Positions 22,341-36,350 of a stretch of 64,000 nt of DNA are shown here, in pieces. The notes under the pieces are model-generated. The model made no database searches, was not told the origin of the DNA, and saw only the letters and a list, made by a program, of their open reading frames with translations. Made by a program: the position numbers and the translations under genes. The stretch covers positions 6,618,631 through 6,682,630 of the forward strand of contig NC_051108.1 of assembly GCF_901709675.1 (NCBI RefSeq), in the 5' to 3' direction. Source of the stretch: Syngnathus acus (lineage: Eukaryota > Chordata > Actinopteri > Syngnathiformes > Syngnathidae). How positions within the stretch are numbered: position 1 is the stretch's first letter; every line of letters starts with the position of its first letter.

Positions 22341-23838
22341 GTGAGTGAGTGACATGCATGTCCATGACCTTGCAAAAATAATATATCATATGGTCACCAT
22401 CACTCTTAACGCACTACACGAGTAATTATGCACACATGCAACTCTGATTCCGTGGTAATTTACGAATGATGAATGTCCACTCGCATCGTCAACACGATCG
22501 GTGTCACGCTATTATTATGTGACGGTCGTCATCTCTTTTTGTGCAACCGGTGGTACGAGCAGCGAGTCGCCATCATGATTCAGGATGGAAGCTCACGTGC
22601 GCTCTACTTCCAGCTGAGCTGAATGTGAAGTCATGTGTGCCGATTGGGTGGTTGTTGCCTTGCATCGTTACACGGAGTCGTGCTGTCATGTGTGCAGGAA
22701 TGATGCGAGTCTGTACTGTGGAAGCTGTGTCGGGCCTCATCTGCAAAAAAAAAAAAAAAAAAAAAACTATCACTGGACTCTGCACGTAGGTGGAGTGTTC
22801 CTCCAAAAAGCTCCACTGGGCCCTGATCCAATATTGACGTTGCGAGAAATCAGTCGTAGACGCCTTACGTACTGACGCGCATCAAGCATAACGCCGTCCC
22901 ATCACAGTTCGCCGTAGAGGAGTTGGTGATGGAACAGATGGAGCTGTGTGGTTTTTTTTTCATTTTTTTATAAAACTCCCCTGCGCTTGTGTGCCGCTGT
23001 GCCATGCATTCTCAAAATGGTCATTCCCCCCTCGTCCTCATTGCTATTCTGCTCTAAGTGCCGCATCTGTTCTGTATGCACCTATACAAGCGGGACAAAA
23101 AAAAAAAAACACATTGGATTGGAAATATTAGACCTATTTTTCATTTTTGTGTACATGGCCTTAAGAGTGTGTAGTGTCAAACGTTTGTGAGCGCTTGAGT
23201 GTGAGTGTCTGGGTGGGAGCTGTGGCCGACAGCAGCTTCCGCTTCAGTTGCTCTCACTGTTTGTTTGACTCTTCTTGTGCCATTCAATGAACGGTTCACA
23301 AGTGCTTCGACTGCGGCTCCCCTTTTCTCACGTGCATTCCAGTAAGTACTGTTTGTTCTATTGTAAATAAAAGAAGTGGCTAACAACTGTAAAATGTAAC
23401 CACTGCATACTTTCACTTCATTGATGACTTCAGGTAATATGTTTACGCTGGTTACTGAGCATACTTTGATATTATGAGACCAAGACCCTTTTGGTTCAAC
23501 ACAAAGCTAACATTCTGTTGTATATTATTCTAATATTCTGTTCAAGACCATGTGTTGGCGGGTTTGTGAATACACCATTGTGTTCTGCTTAACTATGTAT
23601 ATTCATAATTTCAAGGCCAAACCAAAGCACAAAGTGTGCAACAAGCTGCAATAACGTCTGTGCTCTTGCGTCAGCCGATTTTCATCAAGGTCCAGCGCAG
23701 TACAAGCAGACCCAAAGATCGACCCCATCTCGTAAATAATGGGGCCGTCATCATTCATCGATCATGATCAATCCATTTGATTACGAGCTCAATAAACCAC
23801 GACTGATGCAAGTCATTGATTGTTATGTAAGCACGATT

Positions 23839-23862
23839 CCAGCCGACCAAATGGTCGGCTGG
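23839..23862. repeat. Near-perfect 24-bp inverted repeat
   Basis: CCAGCCGACC and GGTCGGCTGG separated by AAAT: a perfect 10-bp GC-rich stem, extendable to 11 bp with a 2-base loop. No U-tract follows. Confidence 0.85.
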
Positions 23863-26800
23863 ATGGAATAATGCTTGACAAATGAATAATGGACAGCTTT
23901 TCTTTGTTGTTTCAAAGATAAGAGCTTTTGAGATGCATGATATGAATATAAATCAGCACGTTAAACAAATCTCTCATTGATCGAAGGTTACCGAGCTGAA
24001 TCAAAATGGCATCTTGGCGGAATTTGTGGCCTATAAACAAAGTAGCACGGTCCAAGCGGTCAATATGATAGTGTATCGCAATGGCTGCCTAAATAATAAC
24101 ACACTCCATTGGAAAACACTGCAGTTGTGATTGTGATTAAATGCTCGGTTAATTAGCGTTGTGAATTGAGTCCCAAACAAGCCGAGATGAACGATTAAAT
24201 TAAGTGTCATTATGCTTATTTATCTGCAGCAATTTCTTGATTTGATGTTTTCTATTGAACATTTTGCTCGTCGCCACGGATTTCCAAGTGGAGGCAAAAG
24301 TGTAATTTTACCGCCGCTGCACCTCCCCTAACTAAACGGCGTCGTTGTTAAGGGGAAGTCAAACACCAGCGAGTTAAGCAGTGCCGCTAGAGTCATTAGA
24401 GGGGCCTGATGTGAGCCAGTCACCCCCAAAACATTATGGCTCCAGGCCACAGAAGAACATCTGCTCGGCTGCTTGGTTTTGTTGTGTTCACATTTTACGC
24501 AATCCAGTCCAGTCAGGAGAGAACACTAATATTTCAGATGCTACTTGCAAATACTGAAGCTATTGTTGGTAAATGCTAAATCCTGAGATGGCTTGTGTTT
24601 TGTTAGGAGTAGCAATGAGTTAACTAGCTCTCAATATGTTTAACGACTCTTTTCTCAAAATCAGAACATGAAACATGACTAGCGTAAGACGGCATCAAAT
24701 GTTTTGTCCACTCCGCCACTTCATCCGGAGTCATTCGCTGCCGTCATGATCCATCCGGGCATCAAAGTCAGTCGGCGACAACCTCCTCCTGATCGCGTTT
24801 CGTCGCATGGCGGAGGCAAAAGTTCCGACCGTGCTCTCCCCCCCCATCCCGCTTTCCCTCCCTCTCTGATTCCCGCTGGCATTGAAGTCCAAGCCATTGC
24901 CGCTTGTGTCTTTTCATGAGGCCGGTTCAGACGCGCTGGCTTCTAAGCTATGCAAATGCATTCTGCCAGTGAAACTAAAGCCGTCTTTGTTGGTGCTCAG
25001 AGGCCTCTTCCACAGGGTCCTTCATCATTTCCTTGGATCAGGACCCTCACATTTCCCACCGCAATGAGAGCGAGGATAACTCTATCTCCCTCTCGCCGTC
25101 CTTATGTCCGGGCTTGTCTCTTGCCACATTCCTCGCAGAAGCGGCGGACATCTCAGGATGTGAACGCTTCAATCAGTGGCAAATGAGGGAATACTGCTGG
25201 GCTCTGCTGCTAAGAGTTATCCGCACCACCACCACTGTGGTTAAAGTGTGCATCGGGCACGTTGGGAATAGACAGCTACCTCGTGGGTGGCTCTTCAGAC
25301 AGCGGCAGCCTAATCAAACCAAATGTCAGTTCTCTCTGGACCTAGTCCCGGGGGCGGAGATTTGCCGGCTGGATATGCGCAGCGTGGGACCGTGTTGTAG
25401 CCGAGGGTCTGAATTTGTCGCGCTCTGTCCATTTACTACTCCGAATTAGGTTGATCAGGGTGGATCCACCTTTTGAGCAGTGTGGTGAAGCCTTGAGAAA
25501 TGGTTCAAAAGACAAGTGGAACCTTTAATACCCTCATCAAGAGTTCAGAGACATTTGGATTTGACATTGCCTGCACGGAGCCAAATACAGGACTTCGTTT
25601 CATCACATCCTTGTCGTTTGCCGGCTTCATAGAAAAGTCTATGCTAGACTTGGAAAAATTCCAAGACCTCTCAGATCCAACACAATCCAGTCTTGGAACT
25701 GGTAGACCTTCAACCTTAGTTTAGAATTATTTTATTTCATATATTCATTCCTTGCCGAAAAGTATCAGCAAGATCGTCAAACGCTAGTAATGCGTATGAC
25801 AACGATGGCTTCCCGGATGAGTGCCAAGCAGAATTCCAAATGTTTTAAGGCTGCTTCTGATGAATAATTGCGTCTTCTTACACTTCAAACTTCCTTCTCG
25901 GCTCTTGAATCTTGCATGTCAACAACAAGAAATGAAACCTGTAAAAAGCAAGGAAATTGCCGCACATCAAAGCCTCAGTTTTGACATGTAAAATATTTTT
26001 TTTTAAGGATGCGGATGATGAATTAACTGCTTGTTACACTCTCACAATATGAAAGGAAAACGATTGGTTCCGGTTGGATGTGAGCTTTAAGACTTCATTA
26101 CACAGTAAAAGGCGCAAAAGTTAAACTTTTGATTGACCAGAGAGAGCCTTGTTATATCTTGCCTCTTTTTTTGGCCATGATTGATTCAGAGGGAAATGTT
26201 ACCTTAGATTATGCTAAGTGTCCTCAATACATCACAACAAATTTAAAGTGGTAATGATTAGATTTACTTATTGTCAGTTGCACTTTTGTGGAGTTTTGCT
26301 GTTTTGGTTCTGCGTCTTTGCTGCTAATCTGCCGACCTGTTAATTAAATTACTGCTCCCCCGCGGCTAAACCGATGCCTTTTTCCTCAACCTGCCAGAAG
26401 TGCGAGGTTTATGTAATGTGTTCGCATTGCGTCGAAATAGCTTCTGCCTAATGAACACCAGGTTCTATCCCCCGCCCCCCCGCCCGCCCCCCCATCCTTA
26501 TCCCAAGTTATCATCTTGGTGAGTGGCAGCGCTTCCAATCACAGGGAATTATACATGCTAGCAGCCATCAAAGACACGGGCGTGATGAGAGGGCCTTATT
26601 GAATATGAATGGCTGCTCCCGTCTTCTGTTATGCTTTTGCCGTCACTCAATGCGATTGTCTTTGTTAAGCCAAACTGGCAGGAGACTCATTGACAGTGGC
26701 GGACGATAACGCAGTCAGCCGCTTTTCGTAAAGTGCTCGTACAGTAGACAGCAGTCTATTTTTATGGAGGTAGACTAGACATCCTATTTTTTTTGGGGGG

Positions 26801-26929
26801 GTGGGAGGTCATAAATAATTTTCCTTTAATTAATCATTCTGCCAGTAAATAGTTATATCTAGACTGATTTCATTGTACCTATTGTACCGGTAAGGTGTAC
26901 TTTCACGGTGTTCTAAAAAACAGTTATCC

Positions 26930-27290
26930 ATTCTTTATGGCATGACGAGGGTTATTAAACATTCTACCCGTTGATCGTTTGACATCGGCAGGTTATAAAA
27001 TCCAGATTAATTTTACACTTTACTGGTGTAAATTTTTTTTTTTTTATAGGGGTTATAAATTCCAACCTGACATTCTTTGCGGCTTTATTAGGGCCATTAA
27101 GCATGCTGCCTGATGACATCAGCAGGTTATAAAAAACAAATGTACATCAATGATCTCTTCTTAAATTTCAATTGTTTCGCTGGCTTTGCAAATTCCAACA
27201 TGACAGTGTTTTTTATTATTCATAATTCTACGTTTTGATCTTCTGTCATCAGGAACTAATACAATTCAGATTAAATATGCTATAGTTTTG
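26930..27290. repeat. Degenerate ~130-bp tandem repeat
   Basis: Three diverged units are recognisable by a shared core, 'gacatcggcaggttataaaa', 'gacatcagcaggttataaaa' and 'gtcatcaggaactaataca', starting at 26981, 27115 and 27245 (spacing 134 and 130). Related wording ('ggttataaatt..aactggacatt') recurs at about 28020-28120. Confidence 0.55.
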
Positions 27291-30200
27291 TGGTGGTTGT
27301 CAACTCCAAATGACATCAGAGGTCACAAATCAGTTGTAAAATTCCTTTTTGATGCGAACGCTAGCCTCGAACCCTCTCGCCACCTCACGCATCTGGATCG
27401 AGCTCCGTGTTTAATTGGTGAAGTTCTCAGCACTTGAAGAAGTGGCGTGAGATGATTTTATGTGTTATGGCACCCGCAAGAGGCTAATGCCAGGCTTCAA
27501 CTATGTCACTTCAGCCCACACGGGGTCTACTAAGTACTTCTTCTGTCGAGTGATGTCTGTTGTCATAGCGACAGTACGCAAACCCGCCATCGCCAAAAAA
27601 CGTTTCCGACTCTCCGAGCCTTCTCCTCTTCATCCGCTGGGCTTCACGTGCCGGAGAAGCTGTCGCCCTAAACGCAAAGTGATTGCAGGAGTAAGAGCGG
27701 CCGTGCGTGAGAGCAGATTAAAAAGAGGGCAAAGGGATGAGGTGGCGGCGGGGCTCGATGTCTCCGCCAAAAATGATGGCGCTGCTGCGAGGCAACAGTA
27801 ATAAGCTGTCTTCTTATCTGGGTGGCCCGTGTAGCGTGCACGGTTTTTCATCTTGCGGTAGCCATGGCAACCGCATCCTGAGTCGTCTCGACAGTCGTTT
27901 TGTCAAGACAGTGTCCATGTGCATTTTGTTGGTTTACCAAGACCGTAGATTGATTCGAATTGATTCAATTTCAATATTCTCTATGGAACCTCCCTTTATT
28001 CCTTCCAATGTGCATTTTTATGGTGGTTATAAATTTAAACTGGACATTGTGTCATGGTTTTTCCAGGGGCCATAAATCAATTTCCCTTTGATCTTTTAAT
28101 ATCAAGCGGTCATACATTTTTATAGCTTTACAGAGGCTGAGCCTTCTGGTCTCTTCCATTTCATGATTCTTTATGGCTTGTTGCTACATTCCTGTGTGTA
28201 CAAGTGTACATTTTTTGACAGACATACATTTCAACTGGACATTTTTTTACCGTTTTATTGGTATCTAGAGAAAAAGAAGGTCTGAAGGTATTGTGCCAAT
28301 ACTGAGTCTAATATTGAATTGTTTAAAATTCTTTCCAAACTTTTCAGAGAGCCTTAGTTCCAGCTGAAGAAAATCAGCCCGAGAGCACTTTGCTATAACC
28401 CCGAGGGGAAGGTATTACCTCTGTCCTGACATAGTCGAGTTACTTTCACAAGTCTTACGATTTCAGTGTCAGACAGCTCGGCCAAATTGATTTGGATAAG
28501 TCACAAGGTGCTACTGTTTTGTACTGTAGTGTCTATTTTGAACACCTGCCGAATGTGGCCCTGAGCCTGATAAAGCGCTCCTCTGAGAAGAAAAAAAAAA
28601 AAAGATAAATGGTTTATACTTCCTGCAAGGCCTTTTAAACACCCACAAAAGAGAGGTAACATTTCGGCAGAATGGGCCGAAACAGGGAAAGACAAAGCCC
28701 ATAGAGAGTCGTTATTCCTCTTCTGTGCTGCTTAGAAGTGACAACTGAAAATGATGGAGGTCTTAAAAGCCTCACATGCACATTTGGACGGAGTCAAAAG
28801 AGATGCTTAAATCACCGGTAGAAATTGTCACAAGATAATATGCCTCATTGCAAAAAGACCCGTTTGACATTTGCTCGTATCGTATAGATTCTCAATGGTG
28901 AGGAGCTTGCCGTCAAACGCTCAAAATAGGGCTACAATCGACGCAATTAGGTTAAATTATCGGACTTCCGGCGAACTTATAATTCATGCGAGGAAGGAGT
29001 TTCGGTTTCTTGTGTTCTCAGTCCGTAATCAAGGGCAATCGTCAGAGAGGCTTTGTTGAGGCGCCACTTTCTCTTTAAACTAAATGGCGGCTTGATTGTG
29101 TGAAATTGCAGGTCAATAGTCAATCTGTAGCTGATTGTATGGTTAGTGCTTCATGGGGGTTTATAGGAAGAACACACACTTTTGCTCTCCAAGTGCTGCC
29201 ATCGTTGTTGCTTATTCGCAACTTCGATGTGAAAATCTGCTCAATGACATGAATTAAATCTTCTCTCGCTTGATATCTGACCATTCCTTCACAACTAAGT
29301 TATATTGCAGATTTTTGGATCCCTCCTTTTTGCGACCCTTTGTGGAAATATTTTCAATGCTGCTGTGATTAACAGCGAAACATCAGTGGTGGTATTCCGT
29401 TTTTTTTTTCTAGCGCTAGCACTCACCCGACACTAAACACGAGTGGCTTCGTGATCGTTTGCTCGGCGGCGTTATAAAATTTTCACAATGTGGATATTAA
29501 ACACCTAAATCCACACTTTGTCGACAGAACCGACGTGTTTCGAACAAGGCGTCGCAGTGGCATCTTCCGATGCATTAATGATGCCCTTCAAAGAGGTGAA
29601 ACATGGGGGGAATGTTACTATATTTGTATCCTAAGCCACATTCCGTCACACGCTCGCTGAAAATATTCATGAATTCAGCCAACAGTTGTGAAATTTTGGC
29701 AGTGGCCTTTCAGCAGTGAGAGGCCTCCTGCAGTGGGCGCCGCTGCTTGTGTGTGTTTGCGCGTGTGTTTGTGTTTTTCCCCCCGTGGGTTTCTGGGATG
29801 CTACCGAGGTAATTGGATGTGTGACGCCCACGAAAAATCTCTTTTAGCCCCCGGGCAAGTGCTCTTTCAATCCCAGCATACCTCTGCGCAAAAGCGCAAC
29901 CCGGAGGAAGGCTTATTCTTTTAACCGACAAACATCAAACGCTCCCCGGTGGCGGCAAAGCCCGTTAGCGCGTCATGACACCAAGACGTGCGTTGGCCGT
30001 CGGGACGTCAGCCTGCTCGATGCGTTAATGCCGGGGTTACGAGTAAGTGCGAATCATAAGTAAGCCTCAGGTCTTAACCTTTTAAGTTTCAAGAAAGTCC
30101 AAAGTCACGCTGTGTACTGTGGCAAAAATCTAATCGAGTCCGCTCAAAATTTCAAGAAAGTTGAACCAAGTCATTATTCGGTTTAAGCAAGTCAAAAGTC

Positions 30201-31725
30201 AAATCGAAGGTTGTGTAAGGTTTTAAATAAATTATATTAAATGCTGCTTTTGGTCTATTTATGGTTTTGTGTATTAATAGTATAGGCAGGAAATGACATC
30301 ACTCGAGTGACTGGCCCCGCCTTTAAATGCTGCACTCATGTTAGCAGCCACTCTAATGTCGAGCACGTAGCGACAATGTTAGCCACTTTATTTTCTCATT
30401 TGTAATTTGAGAATGCCTGAAAGAAAGAAGGAGCAAACTTTTTCTTTTTTACTGTCGGCGAGAATAATGGCCAGCAGCTGACATGGCTTGAAAAAGCCTT
30501 TCACTTATTGGTTGACTAATGAGATTGCAGATGGATTCTTTGCAGCCTTTGTGTAGCTACAATTTCTTTTAATCGTTGGGCTGTCGGTCCGTTTTGTATT
30601 CAATTAGACGACTCTGTTCAACTCCCGCTAAAAGGGGAAAAAAAAGGAGAGACTAATAATTCTCATCAAAAAGTTTTTAAGGATACCCGAGGCACACCTA
30701 GTTAATTAATTGCCACCATGATGAAAATCACAAAATAGTTTTTGGGTGGTTACTACCATACAGTATCATATTCTCCTATTACTCGAGTCAGCAACAATGC
30801 AAATTTGTGTCTTTTTTGATAAGCAACTCAAATGAGTCGATTATTCAAATTGTCCCCGCTAATTGGTAAGTTGATCCAATAATAGCGCAATCAACTTAAT
30901 TGCGTGAGGACTAATCAGTCGGCGGCGATGTCAAACGGAGAGATTCAACACGTTCGACTCAAGCGACGCGACGAGTGAACAAGTCTTTATAATTGCCATT
31001 AATTGGCTACCCTATTGTCACATATTGACTGACGCCACAAAAGTAATTGTCTTCTGTTTATGCATCGAAGTGACCTTCTTTTGTGCAACTCTGTTTAATT
31101 CACAGTGTTGGTTTTTTTTTTTAAGTAGCGGGCTCATTAATAATACATGCCGCAGAGTTGGGGTCATCATAAGGTTTCTTACTCAAGAGGATCTCTTGTT
31201 TGGGAACTGTAAATGGCACTGTGCTGTCTTAAACCTGGCTACCCAATTTATTTTTTGGACGGATTTTATTAAAAAAATGCAAAACAATTTTGTGATATCA
31301 AAACAGTTCCGTAAAATAAATGATGTTGTTGACCTATTTCAGTGTCCACCATATGCTTGTGGATGTAACATAGAAACCACATTTCATCCTGTAGTGGGCA
31401 AACCGGTGATCGACTTGTTAGAGACGGCGCCGCAGGCGACAGAGCACGTTGTAGCCGCACCGCTAAATTAGCCTCACGGAATAAAAAATGCGAAATTGAC
31501 TTGCATATCTACAGCATACAATAACCCGAAGCATAACGAATTAGAGGCAGCGAGCCTTTAAACCTCCGTCCTCTGGGAGCCGGCTCGCAACCAATGTGGC
31601 CGCCGTTACAGGTCTGCCATTATGGAAATGGATTATGACGCACTCCCCACACGGCAGTGAAACACATACCGCCATATTGCTGCTGACAATACGATAATGA
31701 TGGCTGACGATGCAGAGTGCTAATA

Positions 31726-32164
31726 AAGCTACGAGCAAAATCGACATTTTTCGCTGCTGCTGTTTTTAAAAAGATATATATTTTGTTATTTTAATTCTTT
31801 TACCTTTTTTTAATCAATTTACTTACTTAAAGCTACTAGCAAAATCGTTAGCGGGTGCGTTCGTCTAAAGGAGGGAAAACAAACTAGCATAAAGATGCTA
31901 ATAAATGCAAATCAGGTTGCAGGTGGTTTGAATGATACCTGGTTGTTATTTTTTTATTTGGTTGGTGCTTTTTTTTTTATTCATTATTACTATTTTAAGT
32001 GTTTGATTATAATTTTCTTTTTCTTGGTTCCGTATGTATTAATTTATTAATAACAAAATTCATATTTTGTCATTTTTGTAGACATTTTTTGCTGTTGCTG
32101 TTTTTAAAAAGATATATATTTTGTTATTTTAATTCTTTTACCTTTTTTTAATCAATTTACTTAC
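31726..32164. repeat. Duplicated 84-bp block
   Basis: 31743-31826 and 32081-32164 are nearly identical (core 'aaaaagatatatattttg'). A flanking word 'taaagctacgagcaaaatcg' at 31726 recurs right after the first copy (about 31828), so an originally tandem arrangement of about 100 bp appears to have been expanded or rearranged. Confidence 0.85.
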
Positions 32165-32259
32165 ATGGGTAATAATTGAATGAGTTTTAGCAAGCATTTT
32201 ATGTCATCACCCCCTTCCCCTCCCTCCCCAATCAACAAACCCAACTTCTCCCATTTCTT

Positions 32260-32288
32260 CTTGTAAACAGCCTTGTACTGTTTACAAG
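32260..32288. repeat. 11-bp inverted repeat carrying two forkhead-like sites
   Basis: CTTGTAAACAG, then a 7-base spacer, then CTGTTTACAAG: a perfect 11-bp stem. Each arm contains TGTAAACA/TGTTTAC, the core bound by FOX transcription factors. The structure is visible; any function is inference. Confidence 0.6.
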
Positions 32289-32322
32289 GAGCCGTGTTGT
32301 CAACGAGTCAGAGGCTTTCTCA

Positions 32323-32323
<1 letters not shown>

Positions 32324-32359
<36 letters not shown>
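32324..32359. repeat. (GT)n microsatellite
   Basis: About 17 GT dinucleotides in mdga2 intron 1. The reverse-strand (AC) words near 32388 are a separate short tract. Confidence 0.9.
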
Positions 32360-32360
<1 letters not shown>

Positions 32361-33031
32361 TTGAAATGGGGTTGTTGAGGGAGCAAACACACACACACGG
32401 GAGGCAAAGGCACAGCCATGCAAGTATCATCTCATCCATTCCACGTGCGAGTGTACCGCACGGTTCAGGGAGCACTTTTTTATTTACTGGCCAGTCACAT
32501 GCTCACATCGTGTATGTTTTTGAGTGTATTCATTTGTTTGTGTGTGAGACAGAGAGAGACAATAAGCAAGAATCCCTAGCTGTCTTTAAGTTTCGCCTCT
32601 GTCGCCGCGCTCTCACCTCCCTTCGAGTGCATGCGGGAGGTGAGAGTGAGAAAGCCTCAGCTGTCATGACAGTTTAGATCAGTAGTGTATACACACACAC
32701 ACACACATACATACACACAGACCTTCTTCGCCTCCTTCGCTACCTCCAGCGGCAAATTATGCAACCTTGGAGAAAGAAAAAGAAGAGAAAAAAAACAAGG
32801 TCAGGAAAATACCCAGGGAAGGATCAGCAAAGACAAACAGGAGGTGAAAAGAGACAGCAAGACTCTCATCTTCCTCCTCTTCATCTTCTTCCTCCTGTCA
32901 CAACGGTGTGTGTGATTCAGAGGAAGGTCCAGGACCCTTGCAGACTTGTGATTTAGTGGATGCTCATCGCACGGCAGTTTAGTCAGAAATTGGAGGAAGA
33001 AGTAAACTGAGATTTTTTTTTAGGGGAGTAG

Positions 33032-33115
33032 AAAGTTAATTTTAGAGAGAAAAAAAAATCTACTTTTTAATTTTAGTTAAAGTTAATTTTAGAGAGAAAA
33101 AAAAAATCTACTTTT
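33032..33115. repeat. 48-bp tandem duplication
   Basis: The segment 'aaagttaattttagagag' plus an A-run and 'tctacttttt' occurs twice, starting at about 33032 and 33080. Confidence 0.8.
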
Positions 33116-35242
33116 CCCCTTCACGAGCCTCAATCGAAGCGACAGATGGGCGGTGCTAAATTGTGACGCTTTTCTAATACCAAGGTCGTATCTTGGTCAA
33201 ACTTTCTATGTATGAGGAAGTCGAGGCCCTAAAGTGATCCACATGTCATCTTTCTTAATTAGTGACTATCCCTCCTTGGAGTGACAGGTACCATCAGAAG
33301 TGCTGGCTTCCTACTAGGGAATTAACCCAAATGAGCCCCAATCACAATCAGGTAGACGAGACAGATGGTCGACACTAAATTGGGAAGCTTTATGGCTATG
33401 CTGTCTAATGTGGGCGGAGCATAGCGGCAACATTTGACGATCGTTTTGAGGATAAGCCAACTTGGAAACAAGCTGCAAAAAGTGAACAATTCTTCAAAAA
33501 AACGGTCCACATTGACTTTGTGTTAAAGACTGCTAGCTTAATGCTAACGTAAAATGAAAAACGCCATAGACAGGCTAACAGAACTATGTACACGAAGTAT
33601 GATTTGTATTAAGAAGAGTTTGTTGACTAGAAAACGCTGTGATCTGAATTGTCATGTTGTCATCTTAGATTGCAGCCAGTGGCTTCAAAGTCACTCCGGT
33701 GCCCGCCATTTCCTTTTTCGTATGCTACGCAAAACAGGCAATCTATTCGCCGTCACCTGCGGACAGGAAGGCCGTCTGAGAGCTCCAAACTAATATGATT
33801 TTGTCTGTGCAATCCAATAAAACACAAGACATTCCCCCTCTTTGCACTTTCTACATTCTGGCAGAAGCGTCGTGATTGATGGCAGATGTGGCGTCGCTCA
33901 GTACGTGATGAGCAAAAGGCACCTTGGGGACTTTTATGATGCGTGACGCAGCGTCCGGGTTTTGCGAGGCGCGTGTCACTGTGCCTTAATAACGGCCTCT
34001 GTCTCACCAAAAAAGCGCCACCTCCGCCTTAGATAATTTCATCTCGGCTTTGCTCCCCCCTCCCCCTGCTAAAACTTTGCATTCAAATAGAGAAGAGGCG
34101 TGGCCTACTATTCTGCAGCTTTAGGAGGATGTGGGAAAGAAGAGACAGGAAATGCTTGAGGAAATGAAGCCTAGCAGGAGGTGGAAATCCACAAATGCGC
34201 AATAATATATTTCATTGCGGCAATTGAGTTTCGTGTCAATCTGTGAATCTGGTGTCGGTTTAATGCCGCTCCCAGTTAGTTTACTGTCAAACTAAACTTA
34301 AAACAAAAAGAGTAATGTGTATATATTATATATGTATGTATTTGTAATTTCAAGCCTTTAAGTTTGATAGCATAATGCTAACTTATTGCAGATGCCACGA
34401 ACGGGCTAATGAGTAGCCTCTGTGTGTAAGCGCTATAATGCTTTAAGCAATGAATATGTCTACGTGGACACGTGCACCCTGAAGGTGATGTCGAGCATAG
34501 GCGCGGCTGGTTGCCCGCGGCGATGGCCTGCCTCCCCCCGGGCGCTCGGCCTGCGGTCTCGGGGAGGAAAGGTTCGGCCGCATCGCGTACGCCGGAATGG
34601 AGGTCACACACGACGAGTATGGCCAGGGGGAGCCCTGAGGGGGTCGGCTTTAACGTGACATAATGACGTGATGCAGGTTGGAATTTAGCGTGTTCTGATT
34701 AGGCCGGAATACCGTTTTGATGTATCTTTGCTACAAGCCGAAAGCTTTCATTTCCTGTTGTGACCACCCGTATGCTGATGCTCTTCCTGCTTTGGTTGAG
34801 AATGACTTATTTCATGACTAAATAAGAATACACAATGCATTTTCATTTGAACAAATTTGAATTCAACCAAGTAAATATTCCAATTAAAGACTTCACGATA
34901 GTGCGAGTTCTTATGTGAGCTCCGGGGCTCCGCGAGAAGCAGCGCGTGTGGCGTGTAGTGACAGCTATCTATAGATGCCATCGACTTTGAATTAAGGCTC
35001 GGACACGTGGCCATCTATCATATAGAGTGCGCTCGGGACAAAAGCTGGCGCTGTGATGCATGGACTTCCTTTAGTTTCACTTTCCTGACTCAATTGCCCC
35101 TTTCCTCCTCTTCCACTGCCGTCCTAGTCGGCCCACCCCCCCACGGACCCATTTAACACTCAGTGTGGAGCAATAAAATTTGCAGTTCTTTTGCGCCACA
35201 GTCCTCAAAGTTCTTTGGACCTGTGGGCCATATATATATTGA

Positions 35243-35345
35243 CAGTGCACTGTGTGTGTGTGTATGTGTGCGTGTTTGCGTGCGTGCGTCGTGTGTGTGT
35301 GTGTGTATGTGTGTATATACATATATATATATATACACACACACT
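35243..35345. repeat. Compound GT/TA microsatellite
   Basis: Imperfect (GT)n with TGCG interruptions, then (TA)n and (CA)n. Short frames across it are repeat artefacts. Confidence 0.85.
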
Positions 35346-36350
35346 GTCATTTAACAGTCCCCCCCTCACACACACACATATCTCTCACTCTCTCGCTCAG
35401 TCTTGTTCCTTTGCACAAGACGAGGTTACATTGCTCAATTTCATGGTCTGCTGGGCCTTTCGCCTCACCAGGTATCACACTGGAGCGCACCGTGTCCGGG
35501 CAGTTATGAGGGGGGAAAAAAAGTTTATTTCATTTAGCTTCTGTAGCAAAACAACCATCAGTAGCACAGCCGAAATGTGAACCCACCCTGCTGGAATTGT
35601 AATCCCATTTGGACAGTGAGGCCGTGCGGTAACGGTAAAATCGTTTATCTTTGTGCATCGCGGCCTCTTCAACTTCTTGTGTTGGACACTTTGGAGTACC
35701 TTCAAATTCAGCGTTTAATGTAAGATCAAAATGTTTTCCATCTCTAGCAAAAATACAGTCAGTTGCTTCACTGCTCCAATACTTTAAGTGCACAAGGCGC
35801 TTATGCTACTTTATCCAGTTTGTTGTCTTAATAGTTTCCCGGAAGCATGCGTAATTAATTCCATCCTTTAATTGGCCTACATGTATGCATATATGAGTTG
35901 ACAAAAAAAAAACTCTGCAGGGACAATAAGTTCTCCTAAGAACATTAGGTTGTAAACAAATGAGGGGCGGGGACTCAATTACTTTTCATTGTTTATTTCT
36001 GAAGGCACTGTTATTTGAAACATCAACATCTTCAGGGTCCTTATAGAACTGGGATTATAAAACATTCACGTTGCTTTTTAAAAAAAAATAAAAACAAACT
36101 AAAAAAAAGTCATGATGTTCATCTGCGCTCACGTTACAACGGGCACTGATTAAACGACATCTTGACTGCGAATCGTCATCCAATTTATTGGTTTGAAAGT
36201 GATTTGGGGGCAATCGCGCACAAAGTAATTAAAATAGCAAGCGTGTATAATAAATGAAAATCGGGAACAGCTGTCGGAAGATGACAATTCCACGGACGTG
36301 AAAGCCTGGAAGCGCGTCCCGGTGCGGTTTTAATTAGCGCCGACTGGAAA

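Noticed and set aside
25033-25449. 138-codon frame in mdga2 intron 1
   Set aside because: No recognisable domain, no good splice sites or promoter, and codon use like surrounding non-coding DNA.
31025-31471. 148-codon frame in mdga2 intron 1
   Set aside because: AT-rich chance frame with no domain.
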